DNA from: Intrasporangium calvum DSM 43043
Lineage (GTDB): Bacteria > Actinomycetota > Actinomycetes > Actinomycetales > Dermatophilaceae
Reading direction: 5' to 3'
DNA: 64,000 nucleotides
Assembly (NCBI RefSeq): GCF_000184685.1
Contig: NC_014830.1
Span: 2,666,001-2,730,000 of the forward strand
How positions within the stretch are numbered: position 1 is the stretch's first letter; every line of letters begins with the position of its first letter. The translations under genes and the position numbers were made by a program. Below are positions 1 through 8,908 of the stretch, piece after piece. A model generated the notes under the pieces. That model made no database searches and was not told the origin of the DNA. It saw only the letters and a program-made list of their open reading frames with translations.

Positions 1-1238
1 CGCCTCGCCACGACGAGCAGCTGGATCTGCTGGGTGCCCTCGAAGATGTCGAGGATCTTCGCGTCCCTGGCCCACTTCTCGAGCAGCTCGGTCTCGGCGT
101 AGCCGGTCGGCCCACCGAGCTCGACGCAGGCGAGTGCCACGTCGACACACGTCCGCCCGGCCTTGGCCTTGGCCATGGAGGCCTCCATGGAGTTCGGGCG
201 GCCGTTGTCGGCCATCCAGGCGGCTCGCATCATGAGCAGGTAGGCGGCCTGGTACTCCGCCTCGAGCTCGGCGAGCCGCGCGGCGGCGGCGCTCTGGCTC
301 AGCGGCGGGCGGTCCCAGTCGACGGTGACGCCGGCTCGGGCGAGGAGCTCGGTCGTCGTGTCGAGACAGGCCCGGGTCAGCCCGACCGCCATCGCGGCCA
401 CGAGGGGCCGCGTGTTGTCGAAGGTCGCCATGGCGCCGCCGAACCCGGTTTCCGTGGAGATCTCCGGGTCGCCGAGGAGGTCCCGGGCCGGGACCCGGCA
501 GTTGTCGAGGTGGAAGCTGGCCGTGTCGGAGGCACGGATGCCGAGCTTGTGCTCGAGGCGGACGAGGGTGAAGCCGGGGTTGGAGCGCTCGACGACGAAG
601 GACTTGATGGCCTTCTTGCCGAGGCTGCGGTCGAGGGTGGCCCACACGACGACGAGCTCGGCCCGCTCCCCCGCGGTGACGAAGATCTTCTCGCCGTTGA
701 GGACGTAGTCGTCGCCGTCCTTGACGGCGGTCGTGCGGATCGCGCCGGAGTCGGAGCCGGCGTCGGGCTCGGTGATCGCCATGGCCGCCCAGCGCCTGCC
801 GTAGCGGGCCTTCTGCTCGGCATTGGCGACGGCTGCGATGGCCGCGTTGCCGAGGCCCTGCCGGGGGATGGACAGGGCGAGGCCGACGTCGCCGCGGCAG
901 GTCTCCATGACGGACAGGACGGAGGAGAGGTTGGTGCCGTTGCGGTTGCCGTTGGCCCGCGGCTCCCTGCGGCCCGCGCCGACCCCGGCGACCCCGGCGA
1001 TCTCGGCGATCTCGACGGGGACGTCCTGGCTGCGGGTGGCCCCGGCGGCGCCGGCTCCCTGGCCGGTGCCGGAGTCGGTGAGCCCGTCGATGACGGCGGA
1101 GACGAGGTCGAGCTCGATGGGGTAGCTGTGCTCGGCCCGGTCGTACTTGCGGGAGATGGGTCGCATCACCTCCTCCGCGAAGCCGCGGGTCTGGTGGAGC
1201 AGGGGGATGAGCTTGCGGGGGACCTCGAGGTTGATCAT
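1..1238 (-). CDS. acyl-CoA dehydrogenase (3' end beyond window)
   Basis: An FAD-dependent acyl-CoA dehydrogenase that would oxidise acyl-CoA thioesters and pass electrons to electron-transfer flavoprotein. The frame is open from an ATG at 1238 to the left edge, giving 412 residues. Mid-protein ITEPDAGSDS is the family's flavin/substrate signature, and near the edge ILDIFEGTQQIQ carries the catalytic glutamate of the EGT motif, so little is missing. The start is chosen for the AAGGAG ribosome site 8 bases upstream. Residues about 45-100 hold a Gly/Ala-rich stretch (GQGAGAAGATR) and an Asn-rich loop that look like family-specific insertions. It lies 93 bases downstream of a second acyl-CoA dehydrogenase on the same strand, so the two may be co-transcribed and act together. 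Substrate is not predictable. It is not the usual length for methylsuccinyl-CoA dehydrogenase. Confidence 0.9.
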   Translation of the reverse strand, partial: MINLEVPRKLIPLLHQTRGFAEEVMRPISRKYDRAEHSYPIELDLVSAVIDGLTDSGTGQGAGAAGATRSQDVPVEIAEIAGVAGVGAGRREPRANGNRNGTNLSSVLSVMETCRGDVGLALSIPRQGLGNAAIAAVANAEQKARYGRRWAAMAITEPDAGSDSGAIRTTAVKDGDDYVLNGEKIFVTAGERAELVVVWATLDRSLGKKAIKSFVVERSNPGFTLVRLEHKLGIRASDTASFHLDNCRVPARDLLGDPEISTETGFGGAMATFDNTRPLVAAMAVGLTRACLDTTTELLARAGVTVDWDRPPLSQSAAAARLAELEAEYQAAYLLMMRAAWMADNGRPNSMEASMAKAKAGRTCVDVALACVELGGPTGYAETELLEKWARDAKILDIFEGTQQIQLLVVAR

Positions 1239-1255
1239 GGGCTGGGACTCCTTGT

Positions 1256-1271
1256 CGTATGCCGCTGGGCT
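1256..1271 (+). repeat. dispersed 17-bp motif, copy 1
   Basis: CGTATGCCGCTGGGCT lies between two same-strand acyl-CoA dehydrogenase genes. It is followed by a short direct repeat of GGGTTCGTCTGCT. It belongs to a motif family with about twenty copies across the window (consensus CGTATGCCGCTGRGCTC). Confidence 0.8.
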
Positions 1272-1331
1272 GGGTTCGTCTGCTGGGTTCGTCTGCTGGG
1301 TGCGCCGGCCGGGTGGGCCGGGTGGGCCGGG

Positions 1332-2660
1332 TCAGACGAGCAGCACTCCCTCGAGGAGGCCCGCGCCGCGGAGGTCGCGGTACCAGCGCTCGTTGTCGAA
1401 CTCCTTGACGAAGCCGTGGCCGCCGAGCAGCTGGACGGCCTGGGAGCCGATCTGGGCGCCGTGGCGCGCGGTCAGCTGTCGGGCGTTGGCGATGAGGAGC
1501 GCGGCGTCCTTGCCCTCGTCGAGCCGGGCTGCGGCACGCCAGACGACGAGACGCAGGCCGGCGAGCTCGATGGCGACGTCGGCGACGCTGAAGGCGACCG
1601 CCTGACGCCGCGCGATCGGCTCGCCGAAGGCATGGCGGGTGGTCACGTAGGGGACGAGCTGGTCGAGGGCGGCCTGGGCGGTGCCGCAGGCGGCGGCGGC
1701 CCAGGCGAGCCGGGCCCGCCGGACGGCGTCGAGGTGGTCCTCGGTCGTGCCGAGCACGTTGGCGGCGGGGACGACGACGTCCTCGAGCACGAGACGCCCG
1801 GTCCGCGCGGCCCGGATCCCCATCGCGGGGTCGTCGGTCACGCTCACGCCGCGGGTGCCGGCCTCGACGATGACCAGGCGCGGGGCGCCGTCGACGAGGG
1901 CCGAGACGACGAGGAGGTCGGCCTTCTCGGCGCCGACGACGAGCGTCTTCTGCCCGCTGAGGACGAGGTCGCCGCCCCTGGTCGTCGCCGTCGTGCTCGG
2001 CGAGAGGGGGTCGAAGAGCGGTCCGTCCTCCATCAGGGCCAGCGTCGCCACCGCCGGGAGACCGTCCCCGGTGAAGTCCGGGAGGTAGGTGGCCTGCTGG
2101 GCACTGGAGCCGTAGTTGGCCAGGGCAGTCGCGACGGCGGCAGGGGCCATCAGTGCCGCCGCGATCCCGAGATCGCCCCGTGCAAGCTCCTCGAGGACGA
2201 GGGAGCTGGTGACGGCCGAACGCTCCTCGGCGATGCCGCCGAGCTCGGTCGGCACACCGATGAGGGGCAGCCCGAGATCGGCGGCGGCCCGTCGCACGGA
2301 CTCGGGGACGGCCCGGTCCGTGTCGGCCTGCGCGGCGGCCGGTCGGATCACGTCGGTGGCCAGCTCGGCCGCGGCCGAGCGGATCATCTCCTGGTCCTCG
2401 GTGGGGGTCAGGTCGAACTCACGCCGAGGTGTCGCGGCCGTGGGGCGGGTCGGCGCGCCGCGCCCCGGCCGCGCCGGGAAGGACCGCTTGGCGGCCGCGT
2501 CGAGGGCGACGAAGGCGCTCCGGCTGCCCCGATAGAGGAGGTGCTCGACGGTCCTGCGGATGTCGGGGTTGTGGAGCATCGGCAGCGAGCCGGCTCGGGT
2601 GATCAGGCGCAGCCCGATCCGCTGTCCGCGCTCGGCGAGGGTCAGGGTGTTGAGGGCCAT
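1332..2660 (-). CDS. acyl-CoA dehydrogenase family protein
   Basis: A second acyl-CoA dehydrogenase of 442 residues. An N-terminal extension of about 85 residues, rich in Arg, Pro and Ala, precedes the N-terminal helical domain (from about FDLTPTEDQEMIRSAA). A middle beta-domain follows, then the C-terminal helical domain with TRHAFGEPIARRQAVAFSVAD. Near the end, LLGGHGFVKEFDNERWYRD matches the family, but the usual IYEGT segment has become LLEGVLLV and the protein stops there. A Glu remains at the catalytic position, but the C-terminal helix is short. The start at 2660 has GAAGGAT upstream. The adjacent dehydrogenase and the later etfA/etfB suggest electrons pass to ETF. Substrate unknown. 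Confidence 0.88.
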   Translation of the reverse strand: MALNTLTLAERGQRIGLRLITRAGSLPMLHNPDIRRTVEHLLYRGSRSAFVALDAAAKRSFPARPGRGAPTRPTAATPRREFDLTPTEDQEMIRSAAAELATDVIRPAAAQADTDRAVPESVRRAAADLGLPLIGVPTELGGIAEERSAVTSSLVLEELARGDLGIAAALMAPAAVATALANYGSSAQQATYLPDFTGDGLPAVATLALMEDGPLFDPLSPSTTATTRGGDLVLSGQKTLVVGAEKADLLVVSALVDGAPRLVIVEAGTRGVSVTDDPAMGIRAARTGRLVLEDVVVPAANVLGTTEDHLDAVRRARLAWAAAACGTAQAALDQLVPYVTTRHAFGEPIARRQAVAFSVADVAIELAGLRLVVWRAAARLDEGKDAALLIANARQLTARHGAQIGSQAVQLLGGHGFVKEFDNERWYRDLRGAGLLEGVLLV

Positions 2661-2765
2661 GGCGGCGGGATCCTTCGGTGGACGGTCCAGGGTGGCAGTA
2701 CCACGTCAACGATCTTACGCGCAGTAGGTTACGGTTGCGTCACCGGGCGGAGCGGTTCGCGGGGC

Positions 2766-3746
2766 TCAGGTGGCGGCCCGTTCAGCCAGCTCGGCGGCGG
2801 CATCGACGGCAGCGCGCTGAAGGTCCCGCGCCGTCTGCGGGGGTGCTCCCGCCACGCCACACGCGGGGGTCACGACGACGTCCGAGAGCGAGCCCAGCGG
2901 CATACCGACCCGGGTCCAGGCATCGACGAAGCGGTCGGCCACGTCGACCGCCCGGGTGACCGAGCCGTCGGTCGGGACGATGCCGGCGAAGAGGCGGAGG
3001 CCGTCCTCGAGCGCGACGGCGACGCCCTCCCAGCCGCGGGGGGTGAGCTGGGCGATGTCGAGCGACAGGGCGCTCGGGCGGGCCGCCCGGAGCAGCGGCA
3101 CGGGGGCGTTGGGGCTGCAGGTGTGGATGACGGTGTCGCCGTCGTGGGCGGCGAGCACCGACGCGAGCCCGGCGGCCGCCACCTGCGGGTCGATCGCGGG
3201 CAGCCGACCGAACCCGGAGACGGTGGGCAGGCGCCCCGCGAGCACCGTGGTCAGCGACGGCTCGTCCACCTGGAGCACGACCTGCGCCCCGGGGACGAGA
3301 CCGCGGACCGCCGCGACGTGCAACCGCACTCCCTCGGTCAGGGAGTCGATGAGCTCACGACACGCCCCTGCGTCGACGAGGGCCCGCTCCCCGCGGGGGA
3401 GCCAGAGTGATGCGGCGAGGGTCCACGGCCCGGCGACCTGGACCTTGAGCGGCCCGGTGTACCCGTCGAACGCCTCGGCGAGCTCGTCGAGGTCCTCGCG
3501 CATCAGGGCCGCGGTCCGGGCGGCGTCCAGCCCCGGCCGGTCGACGAGCCGCCATCCGTTGGGCTGCAGGTCGACGGGGAGCTCGACGAGCAGCCCGGCC
3601 GTCCGGCCGACCATGTCCGCTCCCGGCCCGCGTTGCGGCAGCTCCGGCAGGTAGGGCAGCTGTCCGTCGAGGACCTCGCGCACCTGGGCCAGGGCGTCGC
3701 GCACCGACGTTCCCGGCCACGAGCCGATCCCGCTTGCCTGAGTCAC
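2766..3746 (-). CDS. MetE-like (cobalamin-independent methionine synthase family) protein
   Basis: A 326-residue protein related to the C-terminal, catalytic half of cobalamin-independent methionine synthase. It has the TIM-barrel core and the zinc-site pieces HTCSPNAPV and TPACGVAG, but no N-terminal MetE domain, so methyl transfer to homocysteine is not assured. It matches the small MetE-like protein next to ligA and mnmA in mycobacteria (Rv3015c type). GTG at 3746 is chosen because TAGGGT (3759-3754) stands 7 bases upstream as a leaderless -10 box. The frame stays open upstream, but that would run through the 72-bp repeat. It is divergent from the GNAT gene. True substrate unknown. Confidence 0.8.
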   Translation of the reverse strand: MTQASGIGSWPGTSVRDALAQVREVLDGQLPYLPELPQRGPGADMVGRTAGLLVELPVDLQPNGWRLVDRPGLDAARTAALMREDLDELAEAFDGYTGPLKVQVAGPWTLAASLWLPRGERALVDAGACRELIDSLTEGVRLHVAAVRGLVPGAQVVLQVDEPSLTTVLAGRLPTVSGFGRLPAIDPQVAAAGLASVLAAHDGDTVIHTCSPNAPVPLLRAARPSALSLDIAQLTPRGWEGVAVALEDGLRLFAGIVPTDGSVTRAVDVADRFVDAWTRVGMPLGSLSDVVVTPACGVAGAPPQTARDLQRAAVDAAAELAERAAT

Positions 3747-3773
3747 AGGGCCCACCCTAGGGGCCGCTGCCCC

Positions 3774-3845
3774 GCAACACACCCGCCGGTCCCGCGGTGG
3801 TGCCTGCTGCACCAGGGGTGTGCACGCGGCAAGCGGGTGTGTTGC
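3774..3845. repeat. 72-bp palindromic element, copy 1
   Basis: GCAACACACCCGC at the left and GCGGGTGTGTTGC at the right form a perfect 13-bp inverted repeat around a 46-bp interior with CTGC at element positions 34-37. It lies between two divergent genes and upstream of both starts, so it cannot act here as a simple shared 3' terminator. Confidence 0.9.
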
Positions 3846-3886
3846 CTCGGCAGGGGTTGCACCGGCAGGGGGCCTAGGGTGGCCGC

Positions 3887-4789
3887 GTGCCGACGCGCCG
3901 CGACTTCTCCGGACCCGGAGACCTGCGCGCCATGCAGGCGATGTGCTCCCGGGTCTGGTCCCCGAGCGCCCGCTTCCATCCCGGCCAGCTCGCCTGGAAC
4001 CGCTACTGCGAGCCGGTGGACCCGACTCGCCCAGGACCCGACGAGGCGATCGCGCTGTGGTGGGCCGACGGCGAGGTCGTCGGCTTCGGCTGGGCGGAGT
4101 CGCCGGACTGGCTCGAGCTCCAGCTCGACCCGACCCGGCCGGAGCCGGCCGGAGCGGTCGCCGCGGAGGTGGTCGCGTGGTTCGAGGACTGGAGCGACGC
4201 ACCCCGGCAGTCGGTGCACGTCATGGCCGGCGACCAGAGCGAGCCGGCCCTCGCCGAGGCCGGCTTCCGTGCCGACCCCACGTCGTGGCACTTCACCCAC
4301 CACCTGCTCGACCTGCGCGAGCTCCCGCCGCTGCGACACGTCCCCGGCTACGGCTTCCGCCCGGTCGAGAAGGCGGACGCAACCGCCCGGGCTGCGGTCC
4401 ACCGGGCCGCCTGGGCCGACGTGGGCCACTCCCGGTTCACCGCCGAGGCCTACGTGCAGCTCCGGCAGGCGTGGCCCTACCGGCCCGACCTGGACTGGGT
4501 GGCCTTCGACCCGACCGGCGCCCTCGTCGCGTCGGCACTCGTCTGGCTGGACGACCGGACCCACGTCGCGCTGGTCGAGCCGGTCGGGTGCCTCCCGCAG
4601 CACCGGGGACGGGGGCTCGCCGGGGCGGTCACCGTGGCCGCTCTCCACCGGGCCCGCGATCTCGGGGCGCGGACCGGGCTGGTCAGTCCCCGTGGCGACG
4701 ACGACCATGCCGGGCCCCGCCACCTCTACCAGTCGCTGGGCTTCCACCCGGTCGCGCGCACCGTCACGTGGACGCGGTCGCTCGACTGA
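3887..4789 (+). CDS. GNAT family N-acetyltransferase (tandem domains)
   Basis: A 300-residue protein with two GNAT-like halves. The C-terminal half carries the recognisable acetyl-CoA loop LPQHRGRGLAGAVTVAALHRARDLG and ends with YQSLGFHPV, typical of the last strands of the fold. The N-terminal half (residues 1-140) is GNAT-like but has a weaker loop. The acceptor substrate is unknown. GTG at 3887 lies 6 bases after TAGGGT (3875-3880), which fits a leaderless transcript. It is convergent with mnmA downstream. Confidence 0.8.
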   Translation: MPTRRDFSGPGDLRAMQAMCSRVWSPSARFHPGQLAWNRYCEPVDPTRPGPDEAIALWWADGEVVGFGWAESPDWLELQLDPTRPEPAGAVAAEVVAWFEDWSDAPRQSVHVMAGDQSEPALAEAGFRADPTSWHFTHHLLDLRELPPLRHVPGYGFRPVEKADATARAAVHRAAWADVGHSRFTAEAYVQLRQAWPYRPDLDWVAFDPTGALVASALVWLDDRTHVALVEPVGCLPQHRGRGLAGAVTVAALHRARDLGARTGLVSPRGDDDHAGPRHLYQSLGFHPVARTVTWTRSLD

Positions 4790-4797
4790 AGCCCGGC

Positions 4798-4813
4798 CGG
4801 ATGCCGCTGGGCC
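4798..4813 (+). repeat. dispersed 17-bp motif, degenerate copy
   Basis: CGGATGCCGCTGGGCC begins 8 bases after the GNAT stop codon, in the convergent gap before mnmA. It differs from the consensus at the third base and the end. Confidence 0.6.
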
Positions 4814-4917
4814 GGCGGTGCGCGCGCCCGCGCGGTCCTGGCGTGGCGGAGTGGCGGACGCTCGGCACACGGCGTGCGCGCCCGTGTTCGAACCCGCTGA
4901 CTCAGGTCTGACCGAGC

Positions 4918-6015
4918 TCAGTCACGGTCCAGCCGTGCGGAGGCGATCGTGGCCGAGCCGACCACCCGAGTGCCCTCGTAGAGGACGACCGACTGGCCCG
5001 GGGCCACCCCGCGGATCCGCTCGTCGAGGCGGACCTCGACCCGGTCGCCGTCAGCCCAGGCGGTGGCCGGAACCTCGGCGCCGTGGGCCCGGACCTGCGC
5101 CCCGACCCGGACGACGCCCGCAGGCGCCGGGCCGCACCAGCGCGCGTGGTCGCCGGTGATCGCATCGACACCGAGCAGGTCGGCCGTCCCGACGACGACC
5201 TGGTTGGTGTCGGTCCGCACCTCGACGACGTAGCGCGGCTGGCCGTCGGGCGCCGGGCGCGAGAGGCCCAGCCCCTTGCGCTGCCCGACGGTGTAGCCGA
5301 ACGCCCCGGCATGCCGGCCGAGCACGGCGCCGTCGGTGTCGACGATGTCACCCGGCGCCTCTCCGAGGGCCCGCCCGAGCCACGCGCGGGTGTCGCCGTC
5401 AGGGATGAAGCAGATGTCGTGGCTGTCCGGCTTCCGCGCCACGAAGAACCCGCGCTCCGCGGCCTCCTCGCGGATCTGCGGCTTCGTCGTGTCGCCGAGC
5501 GGGAAGAACGCCCGCGCGAGCTGCTCCGCGTCGAGGACCCCGAGGACGTAGCTCTGGTCCTTCGCGGAGTCCACGGCCCGGTGCAGCTCGCGCCGCACTC
5601 CCCCGCCGACCCCCGGGACCTCGACGACCTGGGCGTAGTGGCCGGTCGCCACCGCGTCGAAACCGAGCGCGATCGCCTTGTCGAGGAGTGCGGCGAACTT
5701 GATCTTCTCGTTGCACCGCAGACACGGGTTGGGCGTGCGCCCGCGGGCGTACTCGGCCGTGAAGTCCTCGACGACATCGCGCCGGAACCGCTCGGCCATG
5801 TCCCAGACGTAGAACGGGATGCCGAGGACGTCCGCGACCCGTCGCGCGTCACCGGCGTCCTCGATCGTGCAGCACCCCCGCGCCGACTCGCGGAGCGTCG
5901 CGGCGCTCTGCGACAGGGCCAGGTGCACGCCGACGACATCGTGTCCGGCGTCGAGCATCCGGGCCGCGGCGACGGCCGAGTCGACCCCTCCGCTCATCGC
6001 GGCGACGACCCTCAC
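4918..6015 (-). CDS. mnmA: tRNA-specific 2-thiouridylase MnmA
   Basis: Thiolates uridine 34 in the wobble position of Lys, Glu and Gln tRNAs, using ATP and sulfur delivered from a cysteine desulfurase. The 365-residue protein opens with the PP-loop MSGGVDS (residues 7-13). The two catalytic cysteines are visible: C98 in NPCLRCN and C202 in [11 protein letters not shown]. The C-terminal beta-barrel is present ([11 protein letters not shown], then [15 protein letters not shown]). GTG at 6015 overlaps the stop of the upstream cysteine desulfurase (GTGA), so the pair is translationally coupled, which fits sulfur donation from that enzyme. Full family length. Confidence 0.96.
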   Translation of the reverse strand: MRVVAAMSGGVDSAVAAARMLDAGHDVVGVHLALSQSAATLRESARGCCTIEDAGDARRVADVLGIPFYVWDMAERFRRDVVEDFTAEYARGRTPNPCLRCNEKIKFAALLDKAIALGFDAVATGHYAQVVEVPGVGGGVRRELHRAVDSAKDQSYVLGVLDAEQLARAFFPLGDTTKPQIREEAAERGFFVARKPDSHDICFIPDGDTRAWLGRALGEAPGDIVDTDGAVLGRHAGAFGYTVGQRKGLGLSRPAPDGQPRYVVEVRTDTNQVVVGTADLLGVDAITGDHARWCGPAPAGVVRVGAQVRAHGAEVPATAWADGDRVEVRLDERIRGVAPGQSVVLYEGTRVVGSATIASARLDRD

Positions 6016-7199
6016 GACGTCGCCCTCCGCGCGCGCCGCGCCCGCTCGACCGCTCCGGGCAGGGCGTCGATGACGGCGTCGACGTCCGACGGCGCGGACG
6101 GGTGGCCCAGGGTCAGTCGCAGGGCGCCCCGGGCGTCGCTCTCGGTGAGGCCCATGGCGAGCAGCACGTGGCTGGGCTGTGGGACGCCGGCCTGGCAGGC
6201 CGACCCGGTCGAGCAGGACACGCCGGCAGCGTCGAGCAGGTAGAGCAGCGAGTCGCCGTCGCAGCCCTCGATGAGCAGGTGGGCGTTGCCCGGGAGGCGC
6301 CGGGAGGCGTCGCCGGGGGCCCAGAAGCCACCGGGGCGGATGCCGAGGCCCAGCCCGATGGCCCGCTCGAGGAGGTCGTCGCGCAGCGCGGTGAGGCGCC
6401 GGGCCTCGGGCTCGAGGGTCTCGGTCGCCTGGACGAGAGCCTCCGCGAAGCCCCGGATCGCCGGGGTGTCCAGCGTGCCCGAGCGCAGCTGCCGCTCCTG
6501 GCCGCCGCCGTGCGACAAGGGGACGAGCCGGACGTCGCGGCGGGCGACGAGCGCCCCCACGCCGATGGGGCCGCCGAGCTTGTGCGCCGTGACCGACAAC
6601 AGGTCGGCGCCGCTCGCGGCGAAGTCCACAGGGATGTGGCCGACGGCCTGGACGGCGTCGGTGTGGAAGGGGATCCCGTGCTCGTGGGCCACCTCGGCGA
6701 GCGAGCGGATGTCCTGGACGGTGCCCACCTCGTTGTTGGCCCACATGACCGAGGCGAGGGCGACGGACCCGGGATCCTCCTCGATCGCCCGTCGCAGCGC
6801 CCCCGGCTCGACGAACCCCTCGCTCGTTGGCTCGACCCAGGTGACCTTGGCGCCGTCGTGCCGCACGAGAAACTCGACGCAGTCGAGGACCGCATGGTGC
6901 TCGACCGCGCTGACGACGAGCCGGGTCCGCGCCGGATCCGCGTCGCGGCGGGCCCAGTAGGTGCCCTTGACCGCCAGGTTGTCCGACTCGGTCCCCCCTG
7001 AGGTGAAGAGGATCTCGGACGGACGGGCCCCGATCGCCGTGGCGATCCTCTCGCGGGACTCCTCGACCACCCGGCGCGAGGCGCGGCCGGTGCGGTGGAG
7101 CGACGACGCGTTGCCGACCTGCGCCAGCTGCTCGGTCATCGCCGCGACGGCGACGGGGAGCATCGGCGTCGTCGCCGCGTGGTCGAGGTAGGCAGTCAC
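6012..7199 (-). CDS. cysteine desulfurase (NifS/IscS family)
   Basis: A PLP-dependent enzyme that takes sulfur from L-cysteine as a persulfide, probably for MnmA, to which it is coupled by a 4-base overlap. Of its 395 residues, K207 in SVTAHKLGG is the PLP lysine, H102 region and [10 protein letters not shown] are cofactor contacts, and C335 in STGSACQAG is the persulfide cysteine. GTG at 7199 stands 6 bases after TAGAAT (7211-7206), a good leaderless promoter. This start gives the usual N-terminus YLDHAATTP. Gene order desulfurase-mnmA is as in mycobacteria (Rv3025c-Rv3024c). Confidence 0.95.
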   Translation of the reverse strand: MTAYLDHAATTPMLPVAVAAMTEQLAQVGNASSLHRTGRASRRVVEESRERIATAIGARPSEILFTSGGTESDNLAVKGTYWARRDADPARTRLVVSAVEHHAVLDCVEFLVRHDGAKVTWVEPTSEGFVEPGALRRAIEEDPGSVALASVMWANNEVGTVQDIRSLAEVAHEHGIPFHTDAVQAVGHIPVDFAASGADLLSVTAHKLGGPIGVGALVARRDVRLVPLSHGGGQERQLRSGTLDTPAIRGFAEALVQATETLEPEARRLTALRDDLLERAIGLGLGIRPGGFWAPGDASRRLPGNAHLLIEGCDGDSLLYLLDAAGVSCSTGSACQAGVPQPSHVLLAMGLTESDARGALRLTLGHPSAPSDVDAVIDALPGAVERARRARRATS

Positions 7200-7242
7200 C
7201 CACCGATTCTAGGTGCGCTCCGCGCCCGCCCCGAATCCGGAC

Positions 7243-7259
7243 CGGATGCCGCTGAGCTC
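7243..7259 (+). repeat. dispersed 17-bp motif
   Basis: CGGATGCCGCTGAGCTC lies in the divergent gap between the cysteine desulfurase and the small membrane protein. One base differs from the consensus. Confidence 0.75.
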
Positions 7260-7329
7260 GCTCCCGCGCACCCCCACGTGCCGCTCCTCCCGGCCTCTCA
7301 CCGGGATGCATCTGCCTATGATCGGCCCC

Positions 7330-7788
7330 ATGAGGCAGCCCAACCGCACCCTCAGAGCGCCGTCCCCGCACCGCGCGGTCGCTGCCCTGGCGAGCCCGGT
7401 CATCGGCTACTTCGTCGCCCGGCTCCTGCTCGAGCTCTTCGTGCTGCCCGAGCTGCCCGTCTATGTCGCCTGCCTCGCCGTCGCGGTCGTCCTCGGATAC
7501 CGCGCCTGGACCGCCCGCATCGACCTGCGCGACGACTCCCTGCGGGTGCACAACACGCTCGTGTCGACGACGGTCGCCCGGGAGCACGTGCGCCGGGTCG
7601 CCGAAAACGGGCGGATCGAGTGGCAGGCCGGGCGCAGCCGGGCGACCCGCTCCCCCGCCGAGACCCTCCGGGCGCCGTGGTGGACGGTCCGGACGGGGGC
7701 GAGCACCTACGCCCGCAACCGCGAGGAGCTGCGCAGCTGGGTCCGGACCGCCTCCCGACGCCACCCCGACGACGAGGCCGCGGCCTGA
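7330..7788 (+). CDS. small membrane protein, PH-like C-terminal region
   Basis: A 152-residue protein of unknown function. Residues about 14-60 form two hydrophobic segments ([17 protein letters not shown] and [14 protein letters not shown]). After these comes a beta-rich cytoplasmic region with [26 protein letters not shown], similar in shape to bacterial PH-like (DUF) membrane proteins. ATG at 7330 follows TATGAT (7317-7322) by 7 bases, a leaderless start and the best -10 box in the window. A strong bidirectional hairpin lies downstream before etfA. The PH-like reading is inference. Confidence 0.65.
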   Translation: MRQPNRTLRAPSPHRAVAALASPVIGYFVARLLLELFVLPELPVYVACLAVAVVLGYRAWTARIDLRDDSLRVHNTLVSTTVAREHVRRVAENGRIEWQAGRSRATRSPAETLRAPWWTVRTGASTYARNREELRSWVRTASRRHPDDEAAA

Positions 7789-7796
7789 GCGAGAGC

Positions 7797-7813
7797 GAGC
7801 CCAGCGGCATACG
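7797..7813 (-). repeat. dispersed 17-bp motif
   Basis: GAGCCCAGCGGCATACG, a perfect copy, starts 8 bases after the stop of the small membrane protein gene and is preceded by GAGC, as in several other copies. Confidence 0.85.
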
Positions 7814-7866
7814 CCTCGGGTGGCGCACCGACCCGCTGACTGACCCGACGCGGACCGACCCGACGC

Positions 7867-7902
7867 GAAGGGGCCCCCACCGCGCACGGTGGGGGCCCCT
7901 TC
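7867..7902. terminator. bidirectional hairpin terminator
   Basis: A perfect 16-bp stem, GAAGGGGCCCCCACCG and its complement, encloses the loop CGCA between the convergent small membrane protein gene and etfA. It is the strongest intergenic hairpin in the window. Confidence 0.85.
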
Positions 7903-7916
7903 GACCGGACGAGCTC

Positions 7917-8876
7917 TCAGCCCTTGGCGGCCTTGATCGCCTCGGTGGCCTGCGGGAGGACCTTGAAGAGGTCACCGACGACACCGAAGTCCACGAGCTC
8001 GAAGATCGGGGCCTCGTTGTCCTTGTTGACGGCGACGATCGTCTTGGACGTCTGCATTCCGGCCCGGTGCTGGATCGCACCGGAGATGCCGCACGCCACG
8101 TAGAGCTGCGGGCTGACCTGCTTGCCGGTCTGACCGACCTGCGAGGTGTGCGGGTACCAACCGGCGTCGACGGCCGCGCGCGAGGCGCCGACCGCGGCGC
8201 CGAGCGAGTCGGCGAGCGCCTCGACCGGGGCGAAGTCGCCGCTGGTGCCCCGACCGCCGGAGACGACGATGGCTGCCTCGGTCAGCTCGGGGCGTCCCGT
8301 GGCCTGCTTCTCCTTGGACTCGGTGATCCGGGCGCTCTTGGCCGCCTCGGACGGCGCGAAGTCGACGACCTCGTCGGCTGCCGCGGCCGGAGCCTCCTCG
8401 GGCGCAGCCGAGTTGGGCTTGACCGTGACGATCGGCGTGCCCTTGGTGATCGTCGCCTCGACCGTGTAGGAGCCGGCGAACACCGACTGGGTCGTCGCGA
8501 CGCCGCCGCCCTCACGGGGCTTGACGTCGACGGCGTCGGTGATCAGGCCGGACTCGGTCTTGATCGCGAGCCGGGCCGCGATCTCCTTGCCCTCGGCGTT
8601 GGAGGGGATGAGCACGGCGGCGGGCGAGGCCGACCCCACGAGCTGCGCCAGGAGCTCGGCCTGCGGCGCGATGAGGTGGCCCAGCACGTCCGGTGACTCG
8701 ACGCGGTAGACCTTGGCGGCCCCGAACTTCGCGAGCGTCTCCTTCGCGGCGTCGAAGCCGGAGCCGATGAAGACCGCCGACGGCTCGCCGAGGCGGCGCG
8801 CGATCGTCAGCAGCTCGGACGTGGTCTTGCGGACCTTGCCGTCGACGTGGTCGACGAGCACGAGAACTTCAGCCAT
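7917..8876 (-). CDS. etfA: electron-transfer flavoprotein alpha subunit
   Basis: Alpha subunit of the ETF heterodimer, which accepts electrons from acyl-CoA dehydrogenases. It has 319 residues. The N-terminal Rossmann-like domain starts [11 protein letters not shown]. The C-terminal FAD-binding domain carries [20 protein letters not shown] and the signature [18 protein letters not shown] followed by NKDNEAPIF. It lies 32 bases downstream of etfB on the same strand, a standard etfBA operon. Two acyl-CoA dehydrogenases at the left end of the window are likely partners. Confidence 0.97.
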   Translation of the reverse strand: MAEVLVLVDHVDGKVRKTTSELLTIARRLGEPSAVFIGSGFDAAKETLAKFGAAKVYRVESPDVLGHLIAPQAELLAQLVGSASPAAVLIPSNAEGKEIAARLAIKTESGLITDAVDVKPREGGGVATTQSVFAGSYTVEATITKGTPIVTVKPNSAAPEEAPAAAADEVVDFAPSEAAKSARITESKEKQATGRPELTEAAIVVSGGRGTSGDFAPVEALADSLGAAVGASRAAVDAGWYPHTSQVGQTGKQVSPQLYVACGISGAIQHRAGMQTSKTIVAVNKDNEAPIFELVDFGVVGDLFKVLPQATEAIKAAKG

Positions 8877-8908
8877 GGCGATGTCTCTCCTTCTAACGGC
8901 TGCTGAGA

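Noticed and set aside
510-3410. Very long plus-strand open frame (966 codons) opposite the acyl-CoA dehydrogenases
   Set aside because: A mirror frame of GC-rich genes: low-complexity composition, no start signal, and clear protein families on the minus strand.
4837-4910. tRNA-Leu-like fragment (TGGCGGAGTGGCGGACGC followed later by GTTCGAACCC)
   Set aside because: The D-arm and T-loop words look right, but the acceptor and T stems do not pair and no anticodon arm with a 7-base loop can be drawn. At best a decayed remnant.
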